A DNA stretch of 64,000 bases from Williamsia soli (GCF_017377795.1 NZ_JAFRDR010000006.1:186001-250000); one strand, 5' to 3'. Shown: positions 36,971 to 46,118, counted from the first letter of the stretch. Notes: generated from the letters alone by a model not told the origin. A program made the numbers and translations.

Positions 36971-38437
36971 GTGACCGAGGATGCAATGGTCGACACCAAG
37001 GTGGGTGGTGCCGATGCTCAGAAGGCCGCGAACCCTGTTCTGCTGATCGGGTTGCTGTTGATCGCGACCTTCGTCGTGATCCTCAACGAGACGATCCTGA
37101 GTGTCGCCCTACCCACGCTGATGGTGGACCTCGAGATCACCGCATCGACGGCGCAGTGGCTGACCAGCGGCTTCCTGTTGACGATGGCCATCATCATCCC
37201 CACCACGGGCTTCATTTTGCAGCGCTTCCACATGCGCACCGTGTACATCGCGGCGATGAGCGCGTTCACCGTCGGCACCCTGGTCGCGGCGCTCGCACCA
37301 GGATTCGAGGTGCTGATGGTGGCCCGCGTGATCCAGGCCGGCGGCACCGCACTGATGATCCCGTTGCTGATGACCACCATCCTGAACGTGGTCCCCGAGC
37401 ACTCGCGCGGTCGGACCATGGGCCTGGTGTCCATCGTGATCTCCGTGGCACCCGCGATCGGACCCACGGTGTCCGGGCTGATCCTCGAGTCGTTCGACTG
37501 GCGTGCGATGTTCTGGATCGTCCTCCCGATCGCCGCAGCGGTCCTCGTGCTGGGTGGACTCTTCGTCCGTAACGTCACCGAGCCCCGCAAGGCCCATCTC
37601 GACTTCATCTCGGTCCCGTTGTCGGCACTCGGTTTCGGTGGCTTGGTCTACGGCCTGAGCAGTATCGGTGAATCGGCGGCCGGGCACGCGCCGGTCCCGC
37701 CGTGGGTCCCCTTGGTGATCGGTGCCGTTGCGCTCGTCCTCTTCGTGATCCGGCAGCAGCGGCTCGTGAGTCGCGGGTTCGCACTACTCGATCTGCGGAC
37801 CTTCAAGGTCGCCTCGTTCCGTCTGGCGGTCGGTCTGATGGGTGGTCTGATGCTGACCCTGTTCGGCGCCCTGATCCTGCTGCCCCTCTACCTGCAGAAC
37901 GTGCTCGACAAGAGTGTGCTGACCACCGGCCTGGTCCTACTGCCGGGCGGTCTCGTCATGGGACTGCTGGCACCCGGTGTCGGGGCGCTGTTCGACCGCT
38001 GGGGCGCCCGTCCACTGGTGCTGCCGGGCACGATCGCGATGAGCGTGGGCACCTGGCTACTGGCCACCCTGAACACCACCTCGTCGCTGGCCCACGTGAT
38101 CGGTGCGCACGTCATCCTCAGTGCGGGTATCGCGTTCGCCCTGACACCGCTGATGACCTCGGCCCTGGGCTCGCTTCCGCCGGAACTCTATTCACACGGC
38201 AGCGCGACAGTGAGTACGGTCCAGCAGGTCGCGGGTGCCGCAGGTACCGCACTGTTCATCACCCTGATGACCCGCGGAACCACGTCGTCGGTGAGCGATG
38301 GCGCCGACGATGTCACAGCGTACTCAGACGGCACCCACCTCGCGTTCATGGTTGCCGGGGTGCTGTCGGTGGTGCTCATCCTGGCCGCGACGATGGTCAA
38401 GTCGACAAAGAAAACCGGCGCCGACATCTCGCAGTAG
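36971..38437 (+). CDS. DHA2-type MFS drug/proton exporter
   Basis: About 488 residues with 14 predicted membrane helices. The first helix carries FVVILNETILSVALPTLMVD (motif D1), the second loop has AQWLTSGFLLTMAIIIPTTG, and motif C appears as SVAPAIGPTVSGLILES. Such EmrB/QacA-like proteins expel lipophilic drugs in exchange for protons. The start is a choice among GTG 36965, GTG 36971 and ATG 36986; the GAGGGG site at 36956-36961 best suits 36971. It is divergent from, and probably repressed by, the TetR gene next to it. Confidence 0.9.
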   Translation: MTEDAMVDTKVGGADAQKAANPVLLIGLLLIATFVVILNETILSVALPTLMVDLEITASTAQWLTSGFLLTMAIIIPTTGFILQRFHMRTVYIAAMSAFTVGTLVAALAPGFEVLMVARVIQAGGTALMIPLLMTTILNVVPEHSRGRTMGLVSIVISVAPAIGPTVSGLILESFDWRAMFWIVLPIAAAVLVLGGLFVRNVTEPRKAHLDFISVPLSALGFGGLVYGLSSIGESAAGHAPVPPWVPLVIGAVALVLFVIRQQRLVSRGFALLDLRTFKVASFRLAVGLMGGLMLTLFGALILLPLYLQNVLDKSVLTTGLVLLPGGLVMGLLAPGVGALFDRWGARPLVLPGTIAMSVGTWLLATLNTTSSLAHVIGAHVILSAGIAFALTPLMTSALGSLPPELYSHGSATVSTVQQVAGAAGTALFITLMTRGTTSSVSDGADDVTAYSDGTHLAFMVAGVLSVVLILAATMVKSTKKTGADISQ

Positions 38438-38449
38438 TCGGCGCCGGTT
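38413..38449. terminator. bidirectional terminator between the MFS exporter and the coiled-coil gene
   Basis: A perfect 13-bp stem (arms 38413-38425 and 38437-38449) closes an 11-base loop. It contains the last codons and TAG of the MFS gene and ends 26 bases before the 3' end of the converging coiled-coil gene. Placement between convergent genes indicates a two-way terminator. Confidence 0.7.
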
Positions 38450-38474
38450 CTCGGCTTTGGAGGGTGCCTGTGGT

Positions 38475-39152
38475 TCAGGCCTTGTCGGCGCGTTCGGCCT
38501 GACGCTTTTCCTTCTCCGCGTCGGCGAGCTTTTCCACCCGATCGGCCTGCGCCCGGGTAGCCGCCGCGTCATCGCGCTTGGCGGCGGCGTCCTTTTGCTT
38601 GGACGCAGCTGCAGCGGTTGCCTGATGCTCGGCGGCACGGATCTTCGCCTGCTCGTCGCGCTTGGCGGCGTCGACCGACTTCTTGCGCTGGGCCGCGACT
38701 TCGTCAGCTTGCTTCTTGGCGGCAGCGGTGCGCTCGGCCGCAGTCTTCTCGGCTTCCTGCTGGCGCTGCTCGGCGGTCTGGCGTGCTTCGGCGACTTCCT
38801 GCTCTTTCGCCTCGCGTGCCTCTTTCTGCTCTGCGACAGCCTTCTCGCGCTTCGCCTTCAGTTCGGCGTCGGCGGCCTGACGTTTGGCTTCCGCCTCGGC
38901 ATCGAGCTCTGCGGCCGCGGCCAGGGCATCACTGCGTTCGGTGAGCGCGGTCCCGCGCTTGGCCAGTGTGGAGTCGCCGAGGACGCCTCCAACAGTGGCA
39001 TCGAGCGTTCCCAGCGAACGCTCGTAGAACAACCGGGCGGGAGCCTCGGGATCCCACTTGGATACGACTTGATCTTCGATGAACTGCAGCGGGAAGCGGG
39101 CAATCCGGTAGTTGAAACGTAGAACTGCGAACGGAATAGCGGTGACACTCAT
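38475..39152 (-). CDS. coiled-coil, Ala/Lys/Glu/Arg-rich protein of unknown function
   Basis: A 225-residue protein in two parts. The first 75 residues look globular (FNYRIARFPLQFIEDQVVSK, then LFYERSLGTLDATVGG). The rest is almost pure charged helix (RQQEAEKTAAERTAAAKKQA, then DEVAAQRKKSVDAAKRDEQ). Similar proteins are sometimes mislabelled as IF2-family translation factors because of the repeat-like charged helix; no GTPase motif is present. It lies downstream of a CsbD-type gene on the same strand after 26 bases and probably shares its transcript. It may act as a structural, envelope or stress protein. Confidence 0.75.
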   Translation of the reverse strand: MSVTAIPFAVLRFNYRIARFPLQFIEDQVVSKWDPEAPARLFYERSLGTLDATVGGVLGDSTLAKRGTALTERSDALAAAAELDAEAEAKRQAADAELKAKREKAVAEQKEAREAKEQEVAEARQTAEQRQQEAEKTAAERTAAAKKQADEVAAQRKKSVDAAKRDEQAKIRAAEHQATAAAASKQKDAAAKRDDAAATRAQADRVEKLADAEKEKRQAERADKA

Positions 39153-39178
39153 CAGTGGCTCCTGGTGGTTGTGGTTGG

Positions 39179-39736
39179 TCAGGGCAGGTCGGCTTCGTTG
39201 GACAGGCGTTCGGTCTGACGCCTGATCCGGTCGGCCTCGGCCTGGGCGCTGGTTGCTTCCGCCGTGGTCTCTCGGTGTTCGTCCGCCGCTTCGGCGACCT
39301 CCCGCGCCGCGTCGGTGACCTCTTCGCGTTCAGCCGCCTGCGCCTGAGCAACCTCGCGCTCGGCGTCGATCTCGGCCTGGGTCTTCTTGCGCGCGGCTTC
39401 CTGGACGCCGGCCTGTTCCGCAGCGTGCTTCTGGGCGGCCGCGCGCGCGTCCACCTCGTTCTTCACGCCCCCGGCTTCGACGCTGACCTCGGTGCGTTCC
39501 TTGGCGCTCTCGAGCTTTGCCTCGTTCTCCTCGGCACGCGCTTGCGCGGCCTCGGCATCGGCGACGGCTTCGACGCTGTTGGCCTTCTTCCGCTCGCTCG
39601 CCTGTGTCTGTTCGAGCTGTCCCTCGGCGGTCAGGGAATCATTGCCGATCACGGCACCGGCGACTTCTTTGGCCTTGCCCTTCACCGAATCGATCAAGCC
39701 CTTGCGTGCCTGGTCAGCCTTGTTGTGCTCCGTCAT
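39179..39736 (-). CDS. CsbD-like stress protein with long coiled-coil extension
   Basis: A 185-residue protein. The first 40 residues match CsbD (KADQARKGLIDSVKGKAKEV, then AGAVIGNDSLTAEGQLEQTQ). The remaining 140 are charged, Ala/Glu-rich heptad-like helix. Such long versions are known in mycolata as microaggregate-binding proteins, which links them to cell aggregation or stress. It is followed by a second coiled-coil gene and likely co-expressed with it. The extension is far longer than in Bacillus CsbD (about 60 residues). Confidence 0.8.
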   Translation of the reverse strand: MTEHNKADQARKGLIDSVKGKAKEVAGAVIGNDSLTAEGQLEQTQASERKKANSVEAVADAEAAQARAEENEAKLESAKERTEVSVEAGGVKNEVDARAAAQKHAAEQAGVQEAARKKTQAEIDAEREVAQAQAAEREEVTDAAREVAEAADEHRETTAEATSAQAEADRIRRQTERLSNEADLP

Positions 39737-40104
39737 GTTCAGTCCCCTCTCGACAGCAATCTCGTCAGCTCGCGTTGAGCGCGCAGTTCTGATGTCTGAC
39801 CCAGTGGTTCCACCGGTAGAACGTGTTCAAACGCAGATGTGACGGGCAACTCCGCCGCCGCCGACCTGCAGAACGTCCGTTGTGCGATCTGCGAGTAGGC
39901 AGGGCTGCCGATCGGTGATGGGTTCATCGGGTGGGGCGTCCGCATCGTGGGATCATCGTCTGGGCGGTGATCCCAGGACTTCCGGCTTCGTCTCGTAGGT
40001 GCCGATTCGACCGCGGTCGACGCCGGGCCTGTGCTCGACTGGTCACGGGACTTCGAGTCCATCCCCGCCGAGGACGTTGACGTCACAGCACGGAAAGAGG
40101 ACGC
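39737..40104. other. intergenic region before betB, with a gene-tail-like frame
   Basis: No complete gene is visible here. From 39971 to 40108 the plus strand has an open frame with high GC in third positions, whose end (VLDWSRDFESIPAEDVDV, then TARKEDA) overlaps the betB ATG by four bases (ATGA). The part from the GTG at 40031 encodes 25 residues. It reads like the C-terminus of a decayed or truncated gene, perhaps a lost choline transporter or regulator; this is a guess. The CsbD promoter must lie on the left side. Confidence 0.35.
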
Positions 40105-41610
40105 ATGACTGCTCAGACCCTGTTCATCGACGGAACGTGGGAGGCTGCGGCCGACGGTGGCACCCGAGACATCGAGTGCCCGGCAGATCGAACTCTTGTG
40201 GGAACCGTCAGCGAGGCCTCCCGCGGCGACACCGAACGTGCCATCGCCGCGGCGCGCAGAGCCTTCGATGACGGCCGCTGGTCGTCGGTGCCTGCACCCG
40301 ACCGCGGGGCCTTCCTCCTGCGGGTGGCCGGTGCCCTGCGTGAACGCAAGGCCGAGTTCGCGCGTGCGGAATCGTTGGATACCGGTAAGCGTCTGGTGGA
40401 GTCGGAGATAGACATCGACGACATCACCGCGTGCTTCGAGTACTTCGGTCGCGCGGCCGCCCAGGACGCCGGCCGCCTGGTGGATGCGGGCAGCGACACC
40501 GTCATCAGCCGCGTTCAGTACGAACCGGTCGGCGTCTGCGGCATGATCACGCCCTGGAACTATCCACTGCTACAAGCCGCCTGGAAAATGGCGCCCGCGC
40601 TGGCCGCCGGGTGCTCGTTCGTTCTCAAACCCGCGGAATTGACCCCGCACACCGCGATCCTGATGATGCAGGTCTTCGACGACCTCGGTCTGCCTGCCGG
40701 GGTGGCGAACCTCGTCACCGGCGCGGGCCCGGGCGCGGGCGCGCCGCTCTCGGAACACCGCGACATCGACATGGTCTCGTTCACCGGGGGACTGGTCACC
40801 GGAAAGGTCATCGCCGCGGCGGCAGCGGCCACCGTGAAGAAGGTGGCTCTCGAACTCGGAGGCAAGAATCCGAACGTCATCTTCGCCGACGCAGACTTCG
40901 ACGCCGCGGTGGACAACGCCCTCAACGGAGCTTTCGTGCATTCCGGGCAGGTGTGTTCGGCAGGCGCCCGAATCGTGGTGCAGGACAGCATCGCCGAGAA
41001 GTTCACCGACGCACTCGTCGCCCGGGCCGAGCAGATTCGGCTCGGCGGGCCGTTCGACGACAACGCCGAGACGGGTCCACTGATCTCGGCTGCACACCGC
41101 GACAAGGTGGACGCCTATATCCGTAAGGGCGTCGCCGAAGGTGCCCGCCTGCGGTGTGGCGGCACATTCGGTACCGGTATATCCGGGGATTCCGACCTCG
41201 ACGCGGGGTATTACTACACGCCGACGATCCTCGACCAGGTCCGCGGCGGGATGTCGGTGGTCGTCGACGAGGCGTTCGGTCCGGTGGTCACCATCGAGAC
41301 GTTCACCGACGAAGAAGACGCCGTCGCGATCGCGAACGACACCGACTACGGCCTCGCCGGGGCGGTGTGGAGCCAGGACGCCGGCAAAGCCCAACGCGTC
41401 GCGAATCGGTTGCGGCACGGCACGATCTGGATCAACGATTATCACCCCTACCTGCCTCAGGCCGAGTGGGGAGGCTTCGGTCACTCCGGTGTCGGTCGCG
41501 AACTCGGCCCGACCGGTCTCGACGAGTATCGCGAGGCCAAGCACGTCTACCAAAACATCGCACCCGCGGTCACCGGTTGGTTCGACAACAACTCTCAGGA
41601 GAGCATCTGA
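40105..41610 (+). CDS. betB: betaine-aldehyde dehydrogenase
   Basis: This 501-residue NAD(P)-dependent aldehyde dehydrogenase oxidises betaine aldehyde to the osmoprotectant glycine betaine. The catalytic cysteine lies in FVHSGQVCSAGARIVV and the catalytic glutamate in KVALELGGKNPNVIF. ITPWNYPLLQAAWKMAPALA and VSFTGGLVTGK mark the coenzyme site. It overlaps the choline dehydrogenase gene (TGATG), so both enzymes of the choline-to-betaine pathway are co-translated. No choline transporter or BetI repressor is adjacent. Confidence 0.93.
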   Translation: MTAQTLFIDGTWEAAADGGTRDIECPADRTLVGTVSEASRGDTERAIAAARRAFDDGRWSSVPAPDRGAFLLRVAGALRERKAEFARAESLDTGKRLVESEIDIDDITACFEYFGRAAAQDAGRLVDAGSDTVISRVQYEPVGVCGMITPWNYPLLQAAWKMAPALAAGCSFVLKPAELTPHTAILMMQVFDDLGLPAGVANLVTGAGPGAGAPLSEHRDIDMVSFTGGLVTGKVIAAAAAATVKKVALELGGKNPNVIFADADFDAAVDNALNGAFVHSGQVCSAGARIVVQDSIAEKFTDALVARAEQIRLGGPFDDNAETGPLISAAHRDKVDAYIRKGVAEGARLRCGGTFGTGISGDSDLDAGYYYTPTILDQVRGGMSVVVDEAFGPVVTIETFTDEEDAVAIANDTDYGLAGAVWSQDAGKAQRVANRLRHGTIWINDYHPYLPQAEWGGFGHSGVGRELGPTGLDEYREAKHVYQNIAPAVTGWFDNNSQESI

Positions 41611-43181
41611 TGAGCACCGAGCAGACATACGACTATGTGGTGATCGGCGGCGGGTCTGCCGGATGCGCTGTCGCCGCGAGATTGTCGGAGGACCCATCGG
41701 TCAGCGTGGCGCTGATCGAGGCCGGGCCGGACGACCGCGACGTCCCGGAGGTCCTGCAGCTCGACCGCTGGATGGAATTGCTCGAATCCGGTTACGACTG
41801 GGACTATGTCGTCGAACCGCAGGAGAACGGGAACTCGTTTCTGCGACATGCGCGGGCCAAGGTGATGGGCGGATGTTCGTCGCACAATTCGTGTATCGCG
41901 TTCTGGCCGCCCGCCGAGGACATCGACGACTGGGAATCGGTCCACGGCGCCACGGGCTGGAACAAGGCGGCGGTCTGGCCGCTGGTCAAGCGTTTGGAAA
42001 CCAATGAGGACGCCGGACCCGATCACCCGCACCACGGGGACAGCGGCCCCGTGCACCTGATGAACGTCCCTCCGGCCGATCCCTGCGGCGTGGCCCTGCT
42101 CGAGGCCTGCGCGCAGGCAGGCCTGCCCACCACCAAGTTCAACACCGGCTCCACAGTGGTGCAGGGCGCCAACTTCTTTCAGATCAACAGGCGAGGCGAC
42201 GGGACCCGCTCGTCGTCGTCCGTCTCCTACATCCATCCGATCTCCGACCGTCCGAACTTCACCCTGCTCACCGGACTGCGGGCCAAGAAGCTGATCTTCG
42301 ACGAGCGACGGTGTGTCGGCGTCGAGGTGGTGGACGGACAGTTCGGTCGCACGCACGTCGTCCGGGCGAACGCCGAAGTGGTGCTCTCGGCGGGCGCGGT
42401 CGACTCCCCGAAGTTGTTGATGCTCTCCGGAATAGGGCCGGCAGAACACCTACGGGAGATCGGGATCGACGTACTCGTCGACTCGCCCGGCGTCGGGTCG
42501 AACCTGCAGGATCACCCCGAGGGGGTCATCTCATGGGAGGCGAAGCGGCCGATGACCGAGACCTCCACGCAGTGGTGGGAGATCGGGATCTTCGACACCG
42601 TCGACGCGGGCCGTGATCGCCCCGACCTGATGATGCACTACGGCTCGGTGCCGTTCGACATGCATACGGTGCGGCAGGGTTATCCGACCTCGGAGAACGT
42701 GTTCGTGCTCACCCCGAACGTCACGCACGCCCGGTCTCGTGGCACTATCCGGTTGCGCACCAGAGACTTTCGGGACAAGCCTCTTGTCGATCCGAAGTAC
42801 TTCACGGACCCGGATGGCTACGACATGCGCATCATGATCGCCGGGATCCGGCGTGCACGTGAGATCGTGGCGCAACCTGCGATGGCGGAATGGGCCGGCG
42901 ACGAACTCTTCCCCGGCATTGGCGTGCAGTCCGACGAGGACCTCGCCGAGTACATCCGGCTGACCCACAACACCGTCTATCACGTCGCGGGGAGTGTTCG
43001 GATGGGCGCGGTCTACGACGACGAGTCACCGCTTGACCCCGAACTCCGGGTCAAAGGCGTCGACGGCCTCCGCGTCGCCGACGCCTCCGTGTTTCCCGAG
43101 CACACCACCGTCAACCCGAACATCACGGTCATGATGGTCGGCGAGCGGTGCGCCGATCTGATCAAGGCCACGCGAGACTAG
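41610..43181 (+). CDS. betA: choline dehydrogenase (GMC flavoprotein)
   Basis: This 523-residue FAD enzyme oxidises choline to betaine aldehyde. The N-terminal FAD fold is YDYVVIGGGSAGCAVAARLS, followed by the GMC signature MGGCSSHNSCIAFWPP. The second signature is AGAVDSPKLLMLSGIGPAEHL, and the active-site histidine/asparagine pair lies in TVYHVAGSVRMG and HTTVNPNITVMM. The ATG at 41610 overlaps the betB stop. The frame upstream of it is open by chance within betB. Its TAG shares a CTAG with the stop of the converging hydrolase gene. Confidence 0.93.
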   Translation: MSTEQTYDYVVIGGGSAGCAVAARLSEDPSVSVALIEAGPDDRDVPEVLQLDRWMELLESGYDWDYVVEPQENGNSFLRHARAKVMGGCSSHNSCIAFWPPAEDIDDWESVHGATGWNKAAVWPLVKRLETNEDAGPDHPHHGDSGPVHLMNVPPADPCGVALLEACAQAGLPTTKFNTGSTVVQGANFFQINRRGDGTRSSSSVSYIHPISDRPNFTLLTGLRAKKLIFDERRCVGVEVVDGQFGRTHVVRANAEVVLSAGAVDSPKLLMLSGIGPAEHLREIGIDVLVDSPGVGSNLQDHPEGVISWEAKRPMTETSTQWWEIGIFDTVDAGRDRPDLMMHYGSVPFDMHTVRQGYPTSENVFVLTPNVTHARSRGTIRLRTRDFRDKPLVDPKYFTDPDGYDMRIMIAGIRRAREIVAQPAMAEWAGDELFPGIGVQSDEDLAEYIRLTHNTVYHVAGSVRMGAVYDDESPLDPELRVKGVDGLRVADASVFPEHTTVNPNITVMMVGERCADLIKATRD

Positions 43182-44344
43182 GGAGTTCCGCGCTCACGTC
43201 CGGAGGCGGCGTCGGCAACGGCCGAATCACCGTCGCGCAGTTCGAGCTCTGCGAGAAACGGATCGACCGCGTCCTCGATCGCCCGGTTGTACCGCTCCGG
43301 CTGCTGCCCAGGATTCGCGTGCCCGGTCCCGGGCATACGAACAACCAGCAGGCGTCCGTCGGGGCCGCCGGTGAGGTCGAAGAGCGCCCGTTGGCTGTAG
43401 TCGACGTCGACCACCGGATCAGCTTTGCCGAAGGCCGGCCGGAGGAAGATGAACGCGGGATTGTTTGTGTCGTCGGAGGTCAGGGTCTCGAGGTCGTCCT
43501 GAGCGCCGGAGGCGACGATCGCCCGGAACTGGGATTCGATCAGACCGTTGCTGGCGGTGTTCTTCGAGAGGATCTTCTTGTGCAGCACCTCGTCGACAAC
43601 CCGGGTGAGCTCGCCCACGTCCACGAAGCGATTGTGGCCGGACGACGGGAACAGGTAGCGATCCTTGCGTGCCACGGTCTCGACCAACAGGCGCAGTGAT
43701 CGACTCTCTCGGGCTCCGGGTAGCCAGCCCATCCAGCGCAGCATGTCTTCCCCGGCATCTCGGCTCCGCGCGCGGACGGCGTGCAGATTGATCGGAGTGC
43801 AGTCGAGCACCACGGCCTGCAATTCGAGGTCGGTGTCTTCGGCGATGTGCTCGGCGACCTCGAGGGCGATGATCCCGCCCATACTGTGGCCGGCCAGCAC
43901 AATTCGATCGACTCCTTCACGCAGGGCGTGCTGGGCGATGATCCTGCTGATCACCGCGGTGTCCAGACCGGAGTTGTCGTACTGCACCGCCCAGACCTGA
44001 CCGATCCTGGTGAACGAGGGCAACGCTGTGGCGGTGGCGCTTGCGTCGAGATTGCCGAGACCGACGAGATCGACGACTGCGGTGTCCTGATCCAGCGGGT
44101 CCTGCGCGTCGTAGATGTGGTGTACCTGCGGCCGCGTCGACGCCAGCCGGGCGCGCTCGGGTGCGACGTCGTACACCCAATACTGAGTGCACACGATCGC
44201 CACGGCCAGCAGCGCGACACCGAGCCGCAACACTGAGCGGCGAGGTCCGCCTTTGTTCACTCGGGACTCGCGCAGCCGTTCTTTGCGGCGGTCATCGTCC
44301 CATTCGGTGACCGGCCGCTGAGCAGGGCGCAGGTCGGAAGCCAT
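43178..44344 (-). CDS. membrane-anchored alpha/beta hydrolase
   Basis: A 388-residue protein with one N-terminal membrane anchor (SVLRLGVALLAVAIVCTQYW) after a basic cytoplasmic head, and an extracytoplasmic alpha/beta hydrolase domain. The nucleophile elbow is LAGHSMGGIIALEV. The acid and histidine probably lie in VVRMPGTGHANPG. The enzyme class (esterase, lipase or thioesterase) cannot be decided. It converges with betA, with both stop codons in one CTAG. Confidence 0.85.
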   Translation of the reverse strand: MASDLRPAQRPVTEWDDDRRKERLRESRVNKGGPRRSVLRLGVALLAVAIVCTQYWVYDVAPERARLASTRPQVHHIYDAQDPLDQDTAVVDLVGLGNLDASATATALPSFTRIGQVWAVQYDNSGLDTAVISRIIAQHALREGVDRIVLAGHSMGGIIALEVAEHIAEDTDLELQAVVLDCTPINLHAVRARSRDAGEDMLRWMGWLPGARESRSLRLLVETVARKDRYLFPSSGHNRFVDVGELTRVVDEVLHKKILSKNTASNGLIESQFRAIVASGAQDDLETLTSDDTNNPAFIFLRPAFGKADPVVDVDYSQRALFDLTGGPDGRLLVVRMPGTGHANPGQQPERYNRAIEDAVDPFLAELELRDGDSAVADAASGRERGTP

Positions 44345-44480
44345 TGCCTCCAGTCTAGGCGCGCGTGGGCTCCACCGAGGTGGGCGTCGAATCGTCTGAT
44401 GGCCAACACATCACGCTCACCGGCTTCGCGGGTGACCTTCGGCAACCGGCAGATTTGGCCGCTGCCAATACAGTGGCCCC

Positions 44481-45416
44481 ATGACAGATGGTTGCTGTTC
44501 GCCGAGCCGCGGCCCGGCCGAGGGTGAATCCGCCGCTGCTCTGCCCCCGCGCGCGAACCCGATGGTGTCCGATTCACTGACCACCGTGCCGGCACAGACG
44601 TTCCGGATGGGCGATGACTCGCAGTGGGCGTATCCCGCGGACGGGGAGGGGCCCGTGCACGAGGTGTCGCTGTCTGCGTTCCGGCTCGACCGGTACGCGG
44701 TGTCCAATGCGCGCTTCGCCGAGTTCATCGCCGCGACCGGATGGCGTACCGACGCGGAGAAGTACGAGTGGTCGTTCGTCTTCGCCGGCTTCTTACCCGC
44801 TGACTTCCCGCCCACCCGCGGGGTCGAGGGCACCCCGTGGTGGCGGCAGGTGTTCGGTGCGGATTGGAAACACCCAGAGGGTCCACAGTCCGACATCGAC
44901 GGCCGGCCGGATCATCCGGTGGTCCACGTCTCGTGGAACGATGCCCGCGCGTTCTGTGCCTGGTCGGGGACCCGGTTGGCGACCGAGGCCGAGTGGGAAG
45001 CGGGCGCGCGCGGCGGGCTGCGCGGCATGCCGTTTCCGTGGGGTGACGAACTCGAACCCGCGGGTACGCACCGGATGAATGTCTTCCAGGGCGTGTTCCC
45101 CGGCGAGAACACCGCGGCGGACGGGTTCCTCGGCACCGCTCCGGTCGACGCGTATGAGCCGAACGGGTACGGGCTGCACAACATGACGGGCAACGTGTGG
45201 GAGTGGTGTGCCGATTGGCGCGACCTCGCGTACTACGCGACCTCGCCCGCGCAGAATCCCACCGGACCGGCCACCGGGTCGGAGCGTATCCAGCGCGGGG
45301 GGTCGTACCTGTGCCACGCGTCGTACTGCCGGCGATACCGGGTGTCGGCGCGGATCGGCAGTGCGCCCGACAGCTCGTCGGGCAACGTCGGGTTCCGGGT
45401 CGCTGCCGACGTCTGA
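44481..45416 (+). CDS. formylglycine-generating enzyme (sulfatase-activating oxidase)
   Basis: This 311-residue protein converts a cysteine in CxPxR motifs of type I sulfatases to formylglycine, using copper and oxygen. The FGE/SUMF1 fold is shown by VSWNDARAFCAWSGTRLATE, GLHNMTGNVWEWCADW and the active-site segment RGGSYLCHASYCRRYRVSAR with the two catalytic cysteines five residues apart, as in true FGE. This distinguishes it from the many FGE-fold proteins that lack them. No sulfatase gene is visible nearby. It converges on a membrane-protein gene with five bases between stops. Confidence 0.92.
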   Translation: MTDGCCSPSRGPAEGESAAALPPRANPMVSDSLTTVPAQTFRMGDDSQWAYPADGEGPVHEVSLSAFRLDRYAVSNARFAEFIAATGWRTDAEKYEWSFVFAGFLPADFPPTRGVEGTPWWRQVFGADWKHPEGPQSDIDGRPDHPVVHVSWNDARAFCAWSGTRLATEAEWEAGARGGLRGMPFPWGDELEPAGTHRMNVFQGVFPGENTAADGFLGTAPVDAYEPNGYGLHNMTGNVWEWCADWRDLAYYATSPAQNPTGPATGSERIQRGGSYLCHASYCRRYRVSARIGSAPDSSSGNVGFRVAADV

Positions 45417-45421
45417 CCCGG

Positions 45422-45991
45422 TCAGTGGGTGAGGTACACCTTGATGATGGTGATGATCGTCGCCACGGCCGCCACGCCGACCCCGGATGCGATGGTGCGC
45501 CAGGACACTGTGCTCGACTGCAATCGCTCGACCACCAGGCCGAGAAATCCGATCCGGAGGATGATGACCGCCGCCGCGCACAGCTGGGCGCCGGGTGGGT
45601 CGAACAACTCGATCACCTCGAACGACCCGATCAGCAGGATGATGAACGGCAGCGTCCCGGACGTGATGATGGGCAGCGCGTCGCGTAGTGCCGCAGCGAA
45701 ATCCATCTTCGACGGCCCCGGGCCTTCGGCCTCGCCGGGCCGTCGTGCGGTGACACCGTGGGACAACCACTCGGCGAAGAGATGGGCGAAGAACGTCGAC
45801 AACGTGGTTCCGAGTACGAGCCATGCCGCCTCGCGTTCCTCGACTGCGCGTGACTCGGACACCACCACGACCGACAGCACGAGGATGTTGCCGTAGGCGA
45901 ACGCCGATATCCGGCGGGCGGCGCGAGCGGGTGGCAATCTGCGGCCACCGTCGCGGCGGGTCAACGACGTGAAAAACCCGGGTTCTCTCAC
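45422..45991 (-). CDS. small polytopic membrane protein of unknown function
   Basis: A 189-residue protein from a GTG at 45991, preceded by AAGGA. It has about four hydrophobic helices (RISAFAYGNILVLSVVVVSE, VLGTTLSTFFAHLFAEWLSH, ITSGTLPFIILLIGSFEVIE, IASGVGVAAVATIITIIKVY). The FFAHLFAEWLSHG and RDALPI segments are the most distinctive. The open frame extends upstream to 46492, but without hydrophobicity or similarity there. I do not recognise the family. Confidence 0.7.
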   Translation of the reverse strand: MREPGFFTSLTRRDGGRRLPPARAARRISAFAYGNILVLSVVVVSESRAVEEREAAWLVLGTTLSTFFAHLFAEWLSHGVTARRPGEAEGPGPSKMDFAAALRDALPIITSGTLPFIILLIGSFEVIELFDPPGAQLCAAAVIILRIGFLGLVVERLQSSTVSWRTIASGVGVAAVATIITIIKVYLTH

Positions 45992-46118
45992 GATCTGGTG
46001 GTCCTTCTCGTCCGAGTGCTGCTGTGGCGAGGACGCGTACTGCCGCCCCGGTTGATGTCGACACATCCTACAAAGGCCGGGCCGGTACCCGCGCAGTATT
46101 GTCGGTGCGCGGCGCCCC

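Noticed and set aside
39739-40086. Minus-strand frame of 115 codons directly before the CsbD gene
   Set aside because: Mixed third-position use and no family similarity. Its end lies inside the likely ribosome site of the CsbD gene.
41154-41609. Upstream extension of the choline dehydrogenase frame
   Set aside because: It lies inside betB in another frame. The FAD fold begins right after the ATG at 41610, so the extension is a chance open frame.
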